Shown: in pieces, positions 41,373 to 54,000 of the stretch
Layout: each line of letters starts with the position of its first letter
Position numbering within the stretch: the first letter of the stretch is position 1
DNA from: Cafeteria roenbergensis
Lineage: Eukaryota > Sar > Bigyra > Bicosoecida > Cafeteriaceae
Direction of reading: 5' to 3'
Length of the DNA: 64,000 nt
Assembly: GCA_008330645.1 (NCBI GenBank)
Contig: VLTN01000012.1
Coordinates: forward strand, 124,001 to 188,000
The notes under the pieces: model-generated
The model's input: only the letters and a program-made list of their open reading frames with translations
Databases searched by the model: none
What the model was told of the DNA's origin: nothing
Program-made: the position numbers and the translations under genes

Positions 41373-42087
41373 GCGCGCGGCTGCGGCGGCAAGCCCCCCG
41401 TCTAGTGCCGGTCGAGGCTGACTTGTTGGGGCTGCTTGCTGCAGCAATCTCGCGCCGGGGCGTGGGTGCGCTGCGTGCGGCGATCTTGGGACGTGGCTGT
41501 GCGAAGAGCTGCCGATGCTGAGCTGGGAATCGGCCGCCCTGCTTGGCGGCCATTCCGCGGCTGCGCAGCAGCTCCACAACAGATGCCGTAGTCCCCGTCG
41601 CTGCGGCCGCCTTGGCTTGGTCTCGTGCGCTGAGCCGCGCGCGCGAAGAGCTGGCGCAGCTCGCACTCCTCGCCGACGACCGCGCGCCGCACTCGAATGC
41701 CTGTCTGCTGCCGGGGGAGCCACGATGCTCCGCACTACGAAACGCCAAAACCCACCGACGCCGACAGGTCGAGGGCACCGGGCTCTTCGCTGCATGTGTG
41801 TGTGTGTCCTGCGTGCCTGGCCAGGACGGAAATGGGGGGCTGCTCTGCCGCTTGCGGCCGGGGCGAGCAGACACGGAAAAGGCGTGCGTCACAGGCCGGG
41901 AGGGGGCGCGAGGCCGGGCCGGCAGCCGCAGGCACTGCACGCCTTGCGCATCGTGCTCCCCCGGCGCGAGGCTTGTCCCGCCGCGAGCCGGCGCCGCAGT
42001 TGACACGCGTCGAGACACGGAGCGGGCGCACGGGCAGGAACAACGTTCGCCGGCGAGCTGCCTGCGCCCCGGCCCGTCCCCCGTGCC
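41373..42087. other. Intergenic region upstream of the giant surface-protein gene
   Basis: 715 bp between two plus-strand genes. A short TG run lies at about 41794-41806 (TGTGTGTGTGT). No supported coding region on either strand. Presumably holds the promoter of the 16-kb gene; no AT-rich core element was seen. Confidence 0.45.
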
Positions 42088-45000
42088 ATGCGCGCGGGCT
42101 GCAAGCAACGCGGCGCACGTCAGAGGCACCTTGGGGCTCTCTTGGCAGGCGCGTGGCTGGCCGCCTCAATCGGCGGCGCTCCTTTGCTTCAGACGCCGGA
42201 GCGGCTAAACGCCCTGCCGGGCATGCAGGCGTCGGGCGGGCGAATTCAATGGGAGGCGGTGATGCACTCGGCTCATCCTAGCGCCTCGACCAGCACCTTC
42301 ATGCCATGCAAGTCGATTTTTGCGGCTCCCATGCCACTGGGAAGAATTGCTGTGGTGGCGCAGTGCAACCCGCTCACCGTCGGCCTGTGCGGAGCTTCTG
42401 GCCCGTCCGGCCACTGGTTCGACCCCGGGTCCATTGGGAGCGACACAGTCATGCTGGACACGTTCACGGAGACCTCGGTTGTCCCGGTCATGGGGCTTGT
42501 GAGGCGTGACGAGCAGGGCTCCGACCCCGACGCTCTTGGGTCCGGCTGCTGGGACTGGATTATGGCGTTTGGCGCCAAGCGGGACACCACGGAGCTCCTG
42601 GCAGGCGCTCTCATCCCGACCTCGACACCGTCAACATTGCCCAGTGGCAGCAGTGACGACGCCTCTCCGATGCTTGCGGCGGCCTTTACAACGACGTCCA
42701 AGAACGGCGAACTCCTTGGCCCGCCGGCCGTGGTGTACAACGAGCGCCTGTTCCAGATTCAGCTGGATGACAAAAGACTGCTATACATCGTGGCTCGGCC
42801 AGTGTACAACTCTGGAGCTGCGAAGCTGTCCACCATGCCGGCAGCAGAGGACATCGGCGTGCGCATGTACCTCACGGGAGACGGCATATCGCTGCAATCG
42901 GGCGTGCCCAAGGTCCTCCTGGCAGCATCCCTGGCCCCAGCGGACTCGAGCGCAGTGACGCTGACGCAGCCCAGGCTGTTTGCAGCCATGAACCTGGCGG
43001 CCGCGGCCAACTCGGCAAGCAACGCGGAGCTGATTCGCCTCAACTACAACGCCGCTTCGTTTGGGCACTTCGAAAGGGGCCGGGGGGCGCTCACCCTCCT
43101 ATCCGCGACGAAGCGCAGCGGCGTCGCGGACTGGCTCGCGGTCATCGAGCACGGGGTGGAAGCCAACAGCTACAACCGGGACGAAATTGGCGCCTTGGAA
43201 ATACTCGCTACCGGACAGCATCTGTGGGTCGCGGGGCTGACGCCCGCAGCTGCCGGGCGAGCGTACGCGCGCACTTCGCTGGGTCCCAATGGCCAGGTTG
43301 GCGTCGGCGTCCCGGACTTTGGCAGCCCCCTGCGCTGCGACTTCTCGGCCGTGAGCGGGACGAATTTGGGGCCGCGACCGTTTCTGTTCCGCTTCAGCGC
43401 CGCGTCGGGTGCACCCCCTGAGCAGTGCGCTGCCTGGGTCGGGGACCCAGCCGTGACCACCGGACTCGCAGGGACGCTTCTGACCTCGGCGACCTTTGCG
43501 CGGATCAACTTCACCAGGGAGGAATCTCTTGCCAGCGCCGACGCGAGCATCGCGCCCTGGGGGCGAGGCGCGACGGCGCCGCAGAACTCGCCAGACGGGC
43601 TCTGGGGCGTGGTCGTGTTTTGCGGGCGGCTCTCTCGCGCGGCGTACGCGCAGTCGCAGGGCCTGTCCCTCGGGAAGCAGAACCCGTCCTATCCTGCGCT
43701 GCCCGCGAACTTGGACAGGACAGGGTCCCTGCCTATATGCGTGGCGGTCGAGGACAGCAGTGCCGGCTATGGTGCAGGGAAGCTGCTTTGGCAACGGTCT
43801 CTGGGCTCGCAAGCAGGCTCCACCGACACTGCCACTGGCGCCGTGGCCGGTCATCTTGCCACAGGCTTCAGCGAGCCGGCAGCCTGGGTCGGCGCGACGG
43901 AAAAGGCGGCCCCCCGCGGACAAGGCGCGGCAGCCGGCGCGGCTGGCGGCGACGACCACCTGTGGGTCTCGGTGAATCTGAAAATGTCCTCCAACACAAA
44001 ATGTTATGTCGACTCCACGTTCGAGGTGGAGGGGCTGTGCTCGCTGTCGTCGTACACTGCGGCAGCCCCCGTCCTGTGGCATCTTGGCCCGGCTGATGGC
44101 GTGACGCTGGCTGTGGAGCCTCTGGGCGACCCGGGGGATCGGGCGAGTGACACGGCGAACATCCTGAACATTCAAGCCGGCTGCTTGCTCCCGGCCCTGG
44201 CGTCTGCTGCCGGTGGGAGCGCGGCTGACGCGCTTGCCGCGCCTGTGCCCACGGGAGCCTTGAGCGCGTCCTTGCTCCTGGTGGGGGCGTACCCGTCGAC
44301 GGTTGCTGCACCCGGCTCTCGGCGTGCGCGCTCGCTGCGATCATGCAGCACCCAGCAGGCGAACTGCTCGAGTGTCCCACGCACCAGCAGCCGAGGCCAG
44401 CGAGGCGCTCGCCGACTCGCAGCGTCCCGAGACAGGTGGGGGTTTGACGGCGACACATGGGAGAGCGACCAGTCGCTCTTGTTCAACATTGGCGACGCCA
44501 AGCTCAAAGGCTCCGGAAGCTCGACTGTCGCACTTTTGCTTGCCATCGCGCCCCGGCCCGCACCAGCGCTGAGCATCGCGTCGCTCCCGGGCCTGTTCAC
44601 GACTGCGGGGCGCCCACTCACCATGCGGCTCGCCGTGGACGGCGTCACGGCGAGGCTGGCGCTGTCGTCACCAGCGACCGCCCTCTCTCTGCCCTCGGCG
44701 GCGCAAGTTGCCGTTCCATCCGAAGCTGGTCTGGCAGCTTCGACGCGCCTCCTGCTGCGAGACGTCACTGCGCAGGTCGAGGCCATTGAGCCGCCGGCAC
44801 GAGCAAGGCTCTCGCCGGTGCAAGGGCTGGCAGTGCCGGGCGCAGCGTCGCTGCTCACTGCCGCCTCAGGAAACGACACGGCCGCAGCGGGGTACGCGCA
44901 GGGGCGGTGGGTGGGCCCCATGGCTGGCGGCTTCCTGGACGCTCTGCTTCCCTCCCCTGCGCTGCCAAGCCTGCCGACACTGCAGTGGCTGCTGGTCGCA

Positions 45001-48000
45001 GTCGAGGATGCGTGGGGCAGGAGCGGCTCAGTTGTGTTTCCCGTGAGGGTGCAGCCCGCCGACGATTCGGGGCTGCCACTTCCCCCGCTGGCAGCCTTTG
45101 CTCTGCCCACCGCCCAGTCGCAGTGGACCACTCGAGCGTCATCGTCGGCGTCGTTCCACGTGGCCTGTGGTGCCGACGAGACAAGCTTGAAGTCAGCGAC
45201 GGAGGACATCGTGAGGGAAGCCCAGGCGGACAGCGCGTTCGACTTGGCGGGCGGCAGCGATGGCATCGCCCGGCTGCTGTCCGCGGTCGAGTGGCGTGCA
45301 GACGGGGGCGAGTGGCAAGCGACCCAGCCCTCGGCAGACGCGAGCATGACGCCCCTGTGCGCTCAGTACCATTGCAGGGACCCGCTCACGCCAAACGAGC
45401 ATGGCGTGCTGAACGGGTGCATGCAGTGCGAGCGGTTTGCCGCCGCAGCGGACCGTGCCCCAAGCGGCACTTTCTCGCCTGCTCTGTCTGCCGACGAGGG
45501 GACGACATGGCAGTCGTGGCTGGTGGAGGTGCGGTGCTGCGACAGCGAGGGGTCGTGCTCGCGGTCGCCCGCGTCCCTCACGCTTGTTCATGACGCCGTA
45601 CCCCCGGTGGCGCAAGTGGAGATCGGACCGGCTGCCTACGTCCGCTCAACGACTGCCAAGTTCGAGCTGGGGTGCAGCAAGCACGACGCCAGCGGGATCG
45701 AGAGAACGCCCGCCGGCGCCTGTGGTTTCCGGTACCGCCTTGGCATGGCGCCATTCGCAGAGCTGCAGACCACGGCGTTTACGTTGATTGAGGGAAGCAG
45801 CAACGCCACCGGGGATCAAAGTGCCACACTGGCGGACGATATTGGAGCAGCCAACTGCCTTGCAACGCGCGTTGAGGTCGTTGTGGACGTCTCAGCAGAC
45901 GAAACGACCCCAGCCAGGTTCCGCCAGTTCCGGCCCCTCCGCAGCGGGGAGCCATTCGTCTCCCCGCTGACAGTGCTTGCGGACGAGAGCCAGACAGGGA
46001 GCGTGGTTCCGCTTGTGAACTCGACCCGCGTGGGCTTTCGCGTCGTGACTGCGGCTGCGAGCGGAGAGTTCCGTGGCAGGCTCTCGGTCGACACTCGCGC
46101 CGGCGCAGCGGGCTCCCTCCGGGCGGGAGTTCTCCAGGGCTCGGGCCTGGCGGAAGCCGACGGCACCGGTGCTTTCGTGACCCTGGCCCCTGCAAACCCA
46201 ACCCTGCAGCCTGACGGACGCACTTGGAGTCCGACGGGGGCAGTGCCTGCTGGAGTGGCGTTTGCAAGCGAAGTGGTCTGGCTCGATGCGGCTCTCTCGG
46301 GCATGCTCGGCGGGACGGCTGGAAGCCTCTCCGCCGTGGTTCACTTTGAAGCCAGGGCCTCCTTTGTGGACGAGTGGGAAGCTTTTCCGGGGCGGTCAGA
46401 ATCTGTCGGGGCCGGCGCTTCGGTGATTGTCGACACCGTGCCGCCCCTGCCCCGAATCACGTCGCTTCCTCCATCCGGGTGGGCGTATGACCCGGTGGGC
46501 GGCCTTGCTGCGCTGCCGGGAGCGGCCCCAGGGTTCGGGATCGGCTCACTGGTGGTGCCAGCGGCAGGAGCTGCCTGGGAGTCGCCCGCCCAGGAAGCAG
46601 GCGCGTGGTGGGGATCGGGCGCTGCCATGGCCACAGTTTCCTGCACAGTCGACGAGGACCGGCTGCTCGGGCGGCCGAGCCAAGTCGACGAGTGGGGCCA
46701 GGCTGACCCTGCCGGCCAGCCATGCATCGTCAAGTACCGAGTCAACGGTGGGCTGCTGCGAACGGCAATCGCTCCCGGCATACCAATCGTTGGATCTGAC
46801 GTCCGTGACGGGCTCAACACCCTTGACGTGGAGCAGGTCACGGATGCTCTCGGAAACATCGGGGCGAGGGTTTCTGCAACCTGGGTGCACAACGCGAGCC
46901 TCGCAGCCGCAGCGGTCAAGGCTCGGCCATTTTCCCCCAAACTGGTGCACGTGCCTGCGCCAGTCATAACCACTGGCGGCTTGGCGTTTGTTGTGGCCCA
47001 GGCCATCGGGCCGCAAACCACCGAGTTCGGCCCAAACAGGCTCGTGATGCAGGCCGCACTGCAAGGTCCTGCCTCTGGCTCCCCTGGCGGAGCGGCTGGG
47101 CCGGGCTTGGCCGCGAGTCTTCCTGCTGTCCCTCCCTCGCGGGGCTGGGTCACACTGGATGCGGCTGGCGCTGACCTGTGGACTTGGCGTCCAAGCTTTG
47201 CGCTCTCTCCTGGAAGCTACAAGCTGTGGCTCCGCACAGCCCACCCGCTCTCGGGAGTTACCAGCCAGCCCGTCGTCGGCGATGCGGCAGGATGCTCCCG
47301 GGTGGAATTCGCGGTGCTCCCGGCCCAGAGGTACCGCCCCAACGTGCCCCCTCGCAGCCAGTCAGCCGTGTTCATGCCAGGCGGGGCAGACGGGGCCTCC
47401 GCTGTTGATCTGCTCGCTCGAACTTCACCCTCCGATGCCGCATCTGCTTTTGTGCCTGATGGAGCAGTGTCAGCAGATGTCGAGTTGCCTTGCGCTCGTC
47501 TTGCGGCAACATCTCCATCAGACGACAGCGGTGGCACGACGAGAGACTTGCACATTGTGCTTGCAAGCTGCGCAACCCCACTCTCCCTGCTGACTCCTGC
47601 CCAGCTTCCCGGACTGGCCCCCATTGCTGGCAGCTCAGCAAGGCCAGAGGTCGCATCCGACTCTGCGCACCCCAACTGCAAGGTGGAGGCTGTCATCGAA
47701 GTCGCGGCTGATCCGGCGAACGAAGTGCGGCAAGCCGTCGATTGGGGTGGAATCGAGCTCCTGTTTTCCTCGTCATACACCGCTTCAACGAACCTCCCGA
47801 GCCTAGCCGGGGTGACCATCACGACGGGGGTGGCCCCCGGGGCGGGCGACTCGGCGCGCATCGTATACTCATCAGACCAAGACTGGAGCGATGAGGCCGA
47901 GGTCCCCGTGATCGCCGCTGCTCGGTCTGCCAACGACTCCATCGCAGCAGTCCCAGGCAGTTCTGACCCGCAAGCGTGGAGCTTCGAGTATGACAAGGAC

Positions 48001-51000
48001 AGAGGGCAACTGTTGCAATTCAGCGGCTCAGCCGCGCCTGCGTCTTCCTCATCAAGTGAAACCTGGACCGGTGCTGCTGCAGTTCGGTTCATCAGCGGGG
48101 ACAATACCTCAACTGTTCTCGGCGAGGCACTGAAGCGAGGTCACACCTGGCGGCAAGGCGTGTCGATTTTCTTGCGCTATGTTCGCGTGCCTCGCAGCTA
48201 CGGCGCCTTTGTTCTGCTCCTTCGTGCTCGGCGCGACCCCAGTGCTGTGCGGACGCCGAGGAAACTGCATGCCGGTCTGAGTGGCATTGGCATCAAGCTT
48301 CAGACCTGGACGTCCAACACTCCGACGGTCACTGCGACCATCGTGGAGATCAAAGATGGCGTTGAGCTTACTTCCTTCGGCTCATCTCGCGCGTACTGCG
48401 CCCGGTCATCGTATTGGGTATCCAACCTGCGAGCAACGATGGTCAACCACACGGTGACCTTGGAATGCGACGGAATCGCCGGCCCGTTTTCGGTTAGCAC
48501 ACACATTGGCTTGGGCTTTCGCACCAAATGTGGGATGCTCGCAGGCGCTGCCTCCATCGGCTCAGCTTCACGGCGGGTGGTTGTCGGGCCTCTCGCTCGG
48601 TTGAGCGACATGCCCCTGACAACCACCGAGGCGCATAGATTCACTCTGCGGCCAGTCTGTCGGGGGATTCATGGACCAGAAACCCAAGTGCGGATGTCGT
48701 TGGGCAGGTCTGGGTCCAACTCAGCGCAAAGTCTGACTGTGAAGCCGGCATCGGAAGCTGGGCCCTTGCGCGATGGAACGTGGAGAATCCAGCTGCTGGC
48801 GTCTGATTCCTTGGGCAATTCCCAGGTTGAGGCGAACGCGACGGAGTTTGATTGGGTCATCGACACGGTGAATCCACTGTCAAGTTTGGTTGTCGTGGCA
48901 GGCCCCGGCGCTGAGCAGAGCGCATGGAGCGCTGTCGATCCCTATCCGGCTGGTCCCTCAGCAGCTCAACTTGGGGCCAGCGAGGACGCTCAGCTCATGG
49001 CTGGTGCCGTCAACGCAACCCTTGCTCAGCAGCCAGGCACCCTCGAGGAGGCAACTGCTCGGCTTGCCCAGTTTACGGCGCAGCACGCTGGGTCGGTGCT
49101 GGCAGACGCAACGCCGTTTGAGCTTCGCGGCAGTGCTCAAGGAGACCGGCTCAGCTGCGCCCCAGTCACGGTCCTCTCGAGAACAGCCGACGCTGCATCC
49201 CTGAGCGTGTCTGTTCGATGCAAGGATTCCTCTGCAGTGTCGATTGTTGCCTCGGCCGCGTTCATCCCGGGGCTGGTGCTGAGCCCGGAGCAAGCCGCAG
49301 TCGCTGCGGCCGGACTCCCGCGCTCTGCCTTTGCAACATTTTCAACGCTCTCCGACAGAGTTGCGCTGCCACAGGCTGGCGGAGACGGAGTGCCCGAGGT
49401 CACGGCCACGGTTTGCCTTCCACGGCTGCCGGCCGACACGCTGACCCCGGGATGGCCCCAGGAGGCCAGCTCCGGCTCAGGAGGGGCGCTCCCGCTGGCC
49501 CCATCGGCCGCGTGCCAGACATCTCCTGCGCTGGAGCCTCGAGCCGTCGTGTCAGCACAGCAGCTGCAAGCGCTCGGCGTCGTCGGCCTGGAGGGCGCCC
49601 GTCTGGCCATCGCGTCGCCCGAGCAGCAGGTCGCCGCGTGGCTCGAGGCGGGAGGCGGGCCCTCTACCGAGGTGGCCACTGCCCAGGGCACGCTGCTGGT
49701 TCGAGCCGTCGCAGAAGACGCCGCCGGGAACACCGAAGCGAATGTGGCGCTGCCTGCCACTGCCGCCGTGGCAGTCGACCGCTCGCCGCCAGCCGTCACG
49801 ACACTCTTCGCCGCCTCTGCCATCCGAGGCGACACGCTTCCTGCCATGATCAGCATCGACTTCGTCGCGTCCGAACCCCGCACGTGGGCCGTCATCGCGC
49901 TCGCCGAGGCGAGGACTGGCACGCAGATCGGACCGACCCACGTCGTGGCGGCTCCCGGCCCGAACGTGACCGATGCAGCAAGCGCCGACGGGCCACGCAG
50001 ATGGCGCCTGCGCTTCGACATCAGCAGCGTGGCCGCGCTGCTCGACTCGCGAGGCGTCGGGCAGGGCCCTCTGACCGAGGCCTTCGTCATCACGTCGGCC
50101 GGGGTGGACCGGGCTGGCAACAGGGGGCCGACCGCCCGGTCCATTGGGTGGGTGGACCGCGAGCTTCCGTCAGTGCGCTGCCTGAGCAACGCCTCGGGAG
50201 CGCACGGCTTCATCACCAGCGGCGATTCCAGCGTGCTGGCTGCGGCCGGCCTGGCCGGGCTGGCGCCCCTGCAGATCCCGGTGATTTCGACTGCTGCCAC
50301 CGCCATAACCTGCCTGGCCTCGGAGCCCGTCGCCGGGATGGAAGCCAGGGTCCGCGCAGGCTACGGTCCCGCGGGCGCAGGGGACGCAACAGCGGTGCCC
50401 CCGGCTGCCAGCCTTGCGCGAGCGATTGTTGCCAGCGGAGCGGTTCAGCCGGCTGTGAGCGCGTCAGACCTCGGAACGCCCCTCGGCACCGAGTTCGCGG
50501 CCATGTACGTGGAGACTGACCTTGAAGCGCTAGCCTCTGCAGTGTCAGCACTCGATCCTTCAGCCTATCCGCAGCCGCCAGAGCACCCTTTCACGCTTCG
50601 CATCAGCGGGCTGGGCGAAACTCCGCAGGACCCCGCGGGCCGCGCCTCGACCCCGGGCACACTGCTGGTCGTGGAGCTGCGCGCCACGGACATGGCAGGA
50701 AACGTCGGGGCCTGGGCGCCAGTGCCGCTGGTCGCCGACCGTTCGGGGCCACAGCTCTCCATCAAGGGCACCAACATGGGCCTGTCGCAGCAGTGCCCCT
50801 CGGCGTGGACGTCGCGGTTTGCGGCCAACACGCTGCTGGTGCCCGCCGCCGAGGCAGCGCTGGACCTGCCCGACCTTGCCGAGGACGACGGGCTGGACAG
50901 CCGGTGCGCCCGGACGCTGCCCCTCTTCAGGGGCATGTCGGCCAACGGACCCCTGGACGCGAACACCTTCTTCGGCGACCAGCGCATGGGGGCCACTGCG

Positions 51001-54000
51001 ACTGTGGAGGTGAGCGGCGAGGCCCAGAGCCTGGCCCAGGCGTCCATGGTGCTGCTGGACGAGGACTCCATCGCCCTGGCTGCGGCGACCCCGCAGGCCA
51101 ACGGGAGCAGCATCCCGTCCGGCCTGGGCCAGCAGAAGCTCGGCATCCTGCTCGGCAGCAACGAGGCCGGCGATCCGGCGTCCTGGCGCGGCGGCGTGCC
51201 CGCCTCTGGGGAGCTGGTGTCCTCCAGCGCGTCGAGCCCCTACCTCGTCGCAGCGCAGACTGCTGCGGCCGCTGCCCACGTTCGGCTGCAGGTGGAACTT
51301 GAGCAGGCCGTCTTCCCGTTCGTGGGAGGGTGGAGCACGGGCGCCCCCGCGCCGCCGCGGCAGCTGCCGGCGCAGTTCGTGGACTCCTTCCCTGCGCTGG
51401 TGACCGCGCAGATTGCGTGGCCGCTGCCGAACGAGACGGCGATGCGGGCAGCGGCTGCTGTGACGTCGCTGGTGCCGGGGGGCAAGCGTGGCCTGGCGCT
51501 GCCTGCGCAGGAGGCCGTGTTCGCGATGCGGAACGGCCCCTACCTGATGAGCACGTGGGTGGCAAAACTGGTCGTCTCGTCGGCGGGCGCGGGCGGACCA
51601 GGCTCCACTGCCGGAGTGGGCGCGGCCCGGCGAGGCGTGCTGGCCATGGCAGTGACCATGTTCGACGCCGGAGGCATGCCAGCCGACCGCTCGCTGGCCT
51701 TCCCGTTCGTGCTTGACAGGGACCCGCCCCGAGCGCGGCTTGGCTGTGCTGGCTCTGCGACCTTCTGCGCCGCGATCAGCGCGAGCCTCGCCATCGACGG
51801 AGCCCAGCTTCCGCTGGAGGCCCCCGCCGCCGAGTCCAACGGCGACCCGGCGCTGTGGACGAGCGGCAACTGGACAACGGCCGGCGCCGAAGCCAGCGGC
51901 CTCCTGCTTGCAGGGGCGCCGGCGACCCTGGACTGGCTGGCCGCGGGGGGGCTGTCGTCCACCGCGGCAGGCCAGTCGCTGCTGCGCCCCCCGTTCCCGC
52001 CGGGGAGCCGGGTGCCGCCCGCGGTGCAGTCTCTCGACCAGGCAAGCATGGAGCTCACCGCCATGTGCGGCGAGGTCGCCCCTGCCACGGTGATTCTGGC
52101 CCAGAGGGCGGGGGCGCGGTGGCAGCCGGGCGGGTACCTGGACGACAGGTGCGTGATGGACGTGATGATCGCCTATCGCAGGCACCAGCAGGCGCGCACT
52201 CCGCCTCCCATCCGCACCGCGGTCGTCTACGGCGCTGCAGCCGGCTCGCTGTCGCGCTGGACGTCCGGCCTGGGCCCCGCGAGCAGCGGCTACAGGTTTG
52301 CCGCGGACTCGTGGCGCGACTCGGCGCCGGCCGCGAACAAGCTCAAGCCCACGCTGCCGGAGCAGCAGGCCGACGACGCGGGCCCCAGCGACGGCCTCTA
52401 CGCGGTGCGCGTGCGGGGCGTGGACGCGGCGGGCAACCCGGGCGCCTGGACGGACTGGCTCCGGTTCGCCGTCGACACCGTTGCGCCGTCGGCCGTGCTG
52501 CTCCCGCTGCTGCCCCCGCCCGTCGCCGTGTCCGATGACACGGTCGCCCTGCAGCGAGCCGCCGAGGGCGAGGCTGGGTCTGCAGTGCTGGGCGCGGCCT
52601 CTCGCCGCGGCTCGCGAGCCTTCGCCACGGCCGGCACCACGCTGCCTGGCATGCTCGTGACCTGTGGGGAGGCGGCCCTGGACACCGGTGGCGAGCTTTC
52701 GCCGCTCTCGCCGTCCGACCTGACTGACCTGGGGGGCGGCTGCCGCCTGCAGATGGTGGTCGCTCGCGCGGTGCTGGCGTCGTCCGCATGCGGGCCGACG
52801 GACGGTACTTCGGGCAGCGGGGGCGGCGGCACAGGCAGCCTGCTCGCGGGCTCGGTGGTGAGCAACGGGGCTGCCCTCGGGACGGAAGTGCCGGCCGGGC
52901 AGTCGTGGCTCACGCTTCGGCGCGGGGGCGAGGAGCCCCTGTACACGCTCGACGAGGTAACGCCCGCCGAGCTTGCGGCGTCGGCCGCTCATGACGCTGC
53001 CGAGGGCTTTGGCGAGGCGGCCCCGCCTGGCACGCCGGCCTCTGTCGCCGCGTTCGGGCCGCTGCCCACGGTCGCATCGCAGCGCGGCCTGACTGAGCCG
53101 ACGGCCCTGCTTGCCACGCCCGGCCTGCGGTTCTTCCGGCTGCAGGTCAGCGCCTCGCTGGCCGGGTCCGACGACACGCTCTCCGAGAGCGTGTGGCTCC
53201 GCTCGGTTGACGCAGCGAACAACGTTGGCGAGGCGGTGCCCACGGCGATGCGACGAGATGCGACCGCCCCGCCGGCGCCCGAGGCGCGCACCACCCCGGC
53301 AGAAATGACTGTCAGCCTCACGGAATACCGCTACGAGCTGTGGTCTGCTCTGAGCGTGCTGGATGCGGTGGGCACATCCATCGCGCCCGCCTGGCGCACG
53401 GACGACGCCGCGGTGGACGGAAGCTTGCTCTACGGCCTCAGCGCCGACCTCGAGACGAGAGTCACCTCGTTCCAGGGGGCGGGCATGGACGACCCGGAGG
53501 GGCTGCTGCCCGGGCAGTTCCGAGCGCTGCCCGAGGCGTGCGCCGAGCTAGAGGAGGCGGTTCGCGCCTCAGACATGGCGGCATTCTCCGCTGCCCAGGC
53601 CGACCCGTGGGAGGGAGTGTTCTTCCGGTTCCGCGCGACCTTCGTGGGGGCGGCCGGCAACTACCCGCTGACCGTCGCGCCGGCTGGCGCGCCTGCCGCG
53701 GGCGAGAACTGGGCCTGTGCCACGGGCCCTCTTGTGCTCAAGGGGCTGCCCGAGGGCACCACAAGCATTCGCGTGAAGGCGGTGGACGCTGCGGGCAACG
53801 AGGGCCCCTCCCGCGTGTTCTCGACAGTGGTGTCGTCCGTCACGCCGACATCGAAGGTGTTGCTTGCCCCGCCAGCAATCACATCGCTTCGCAGGCTTGC
53901 CCTGCGCGTGCAAGTCCAGCTGGACGGGGAGAGTGCCCCCCTTGCCTCAGTTGGCGTCATCCATCGCAGGCCCGAGTTCACAGAGGGAGAGGTATTGTAC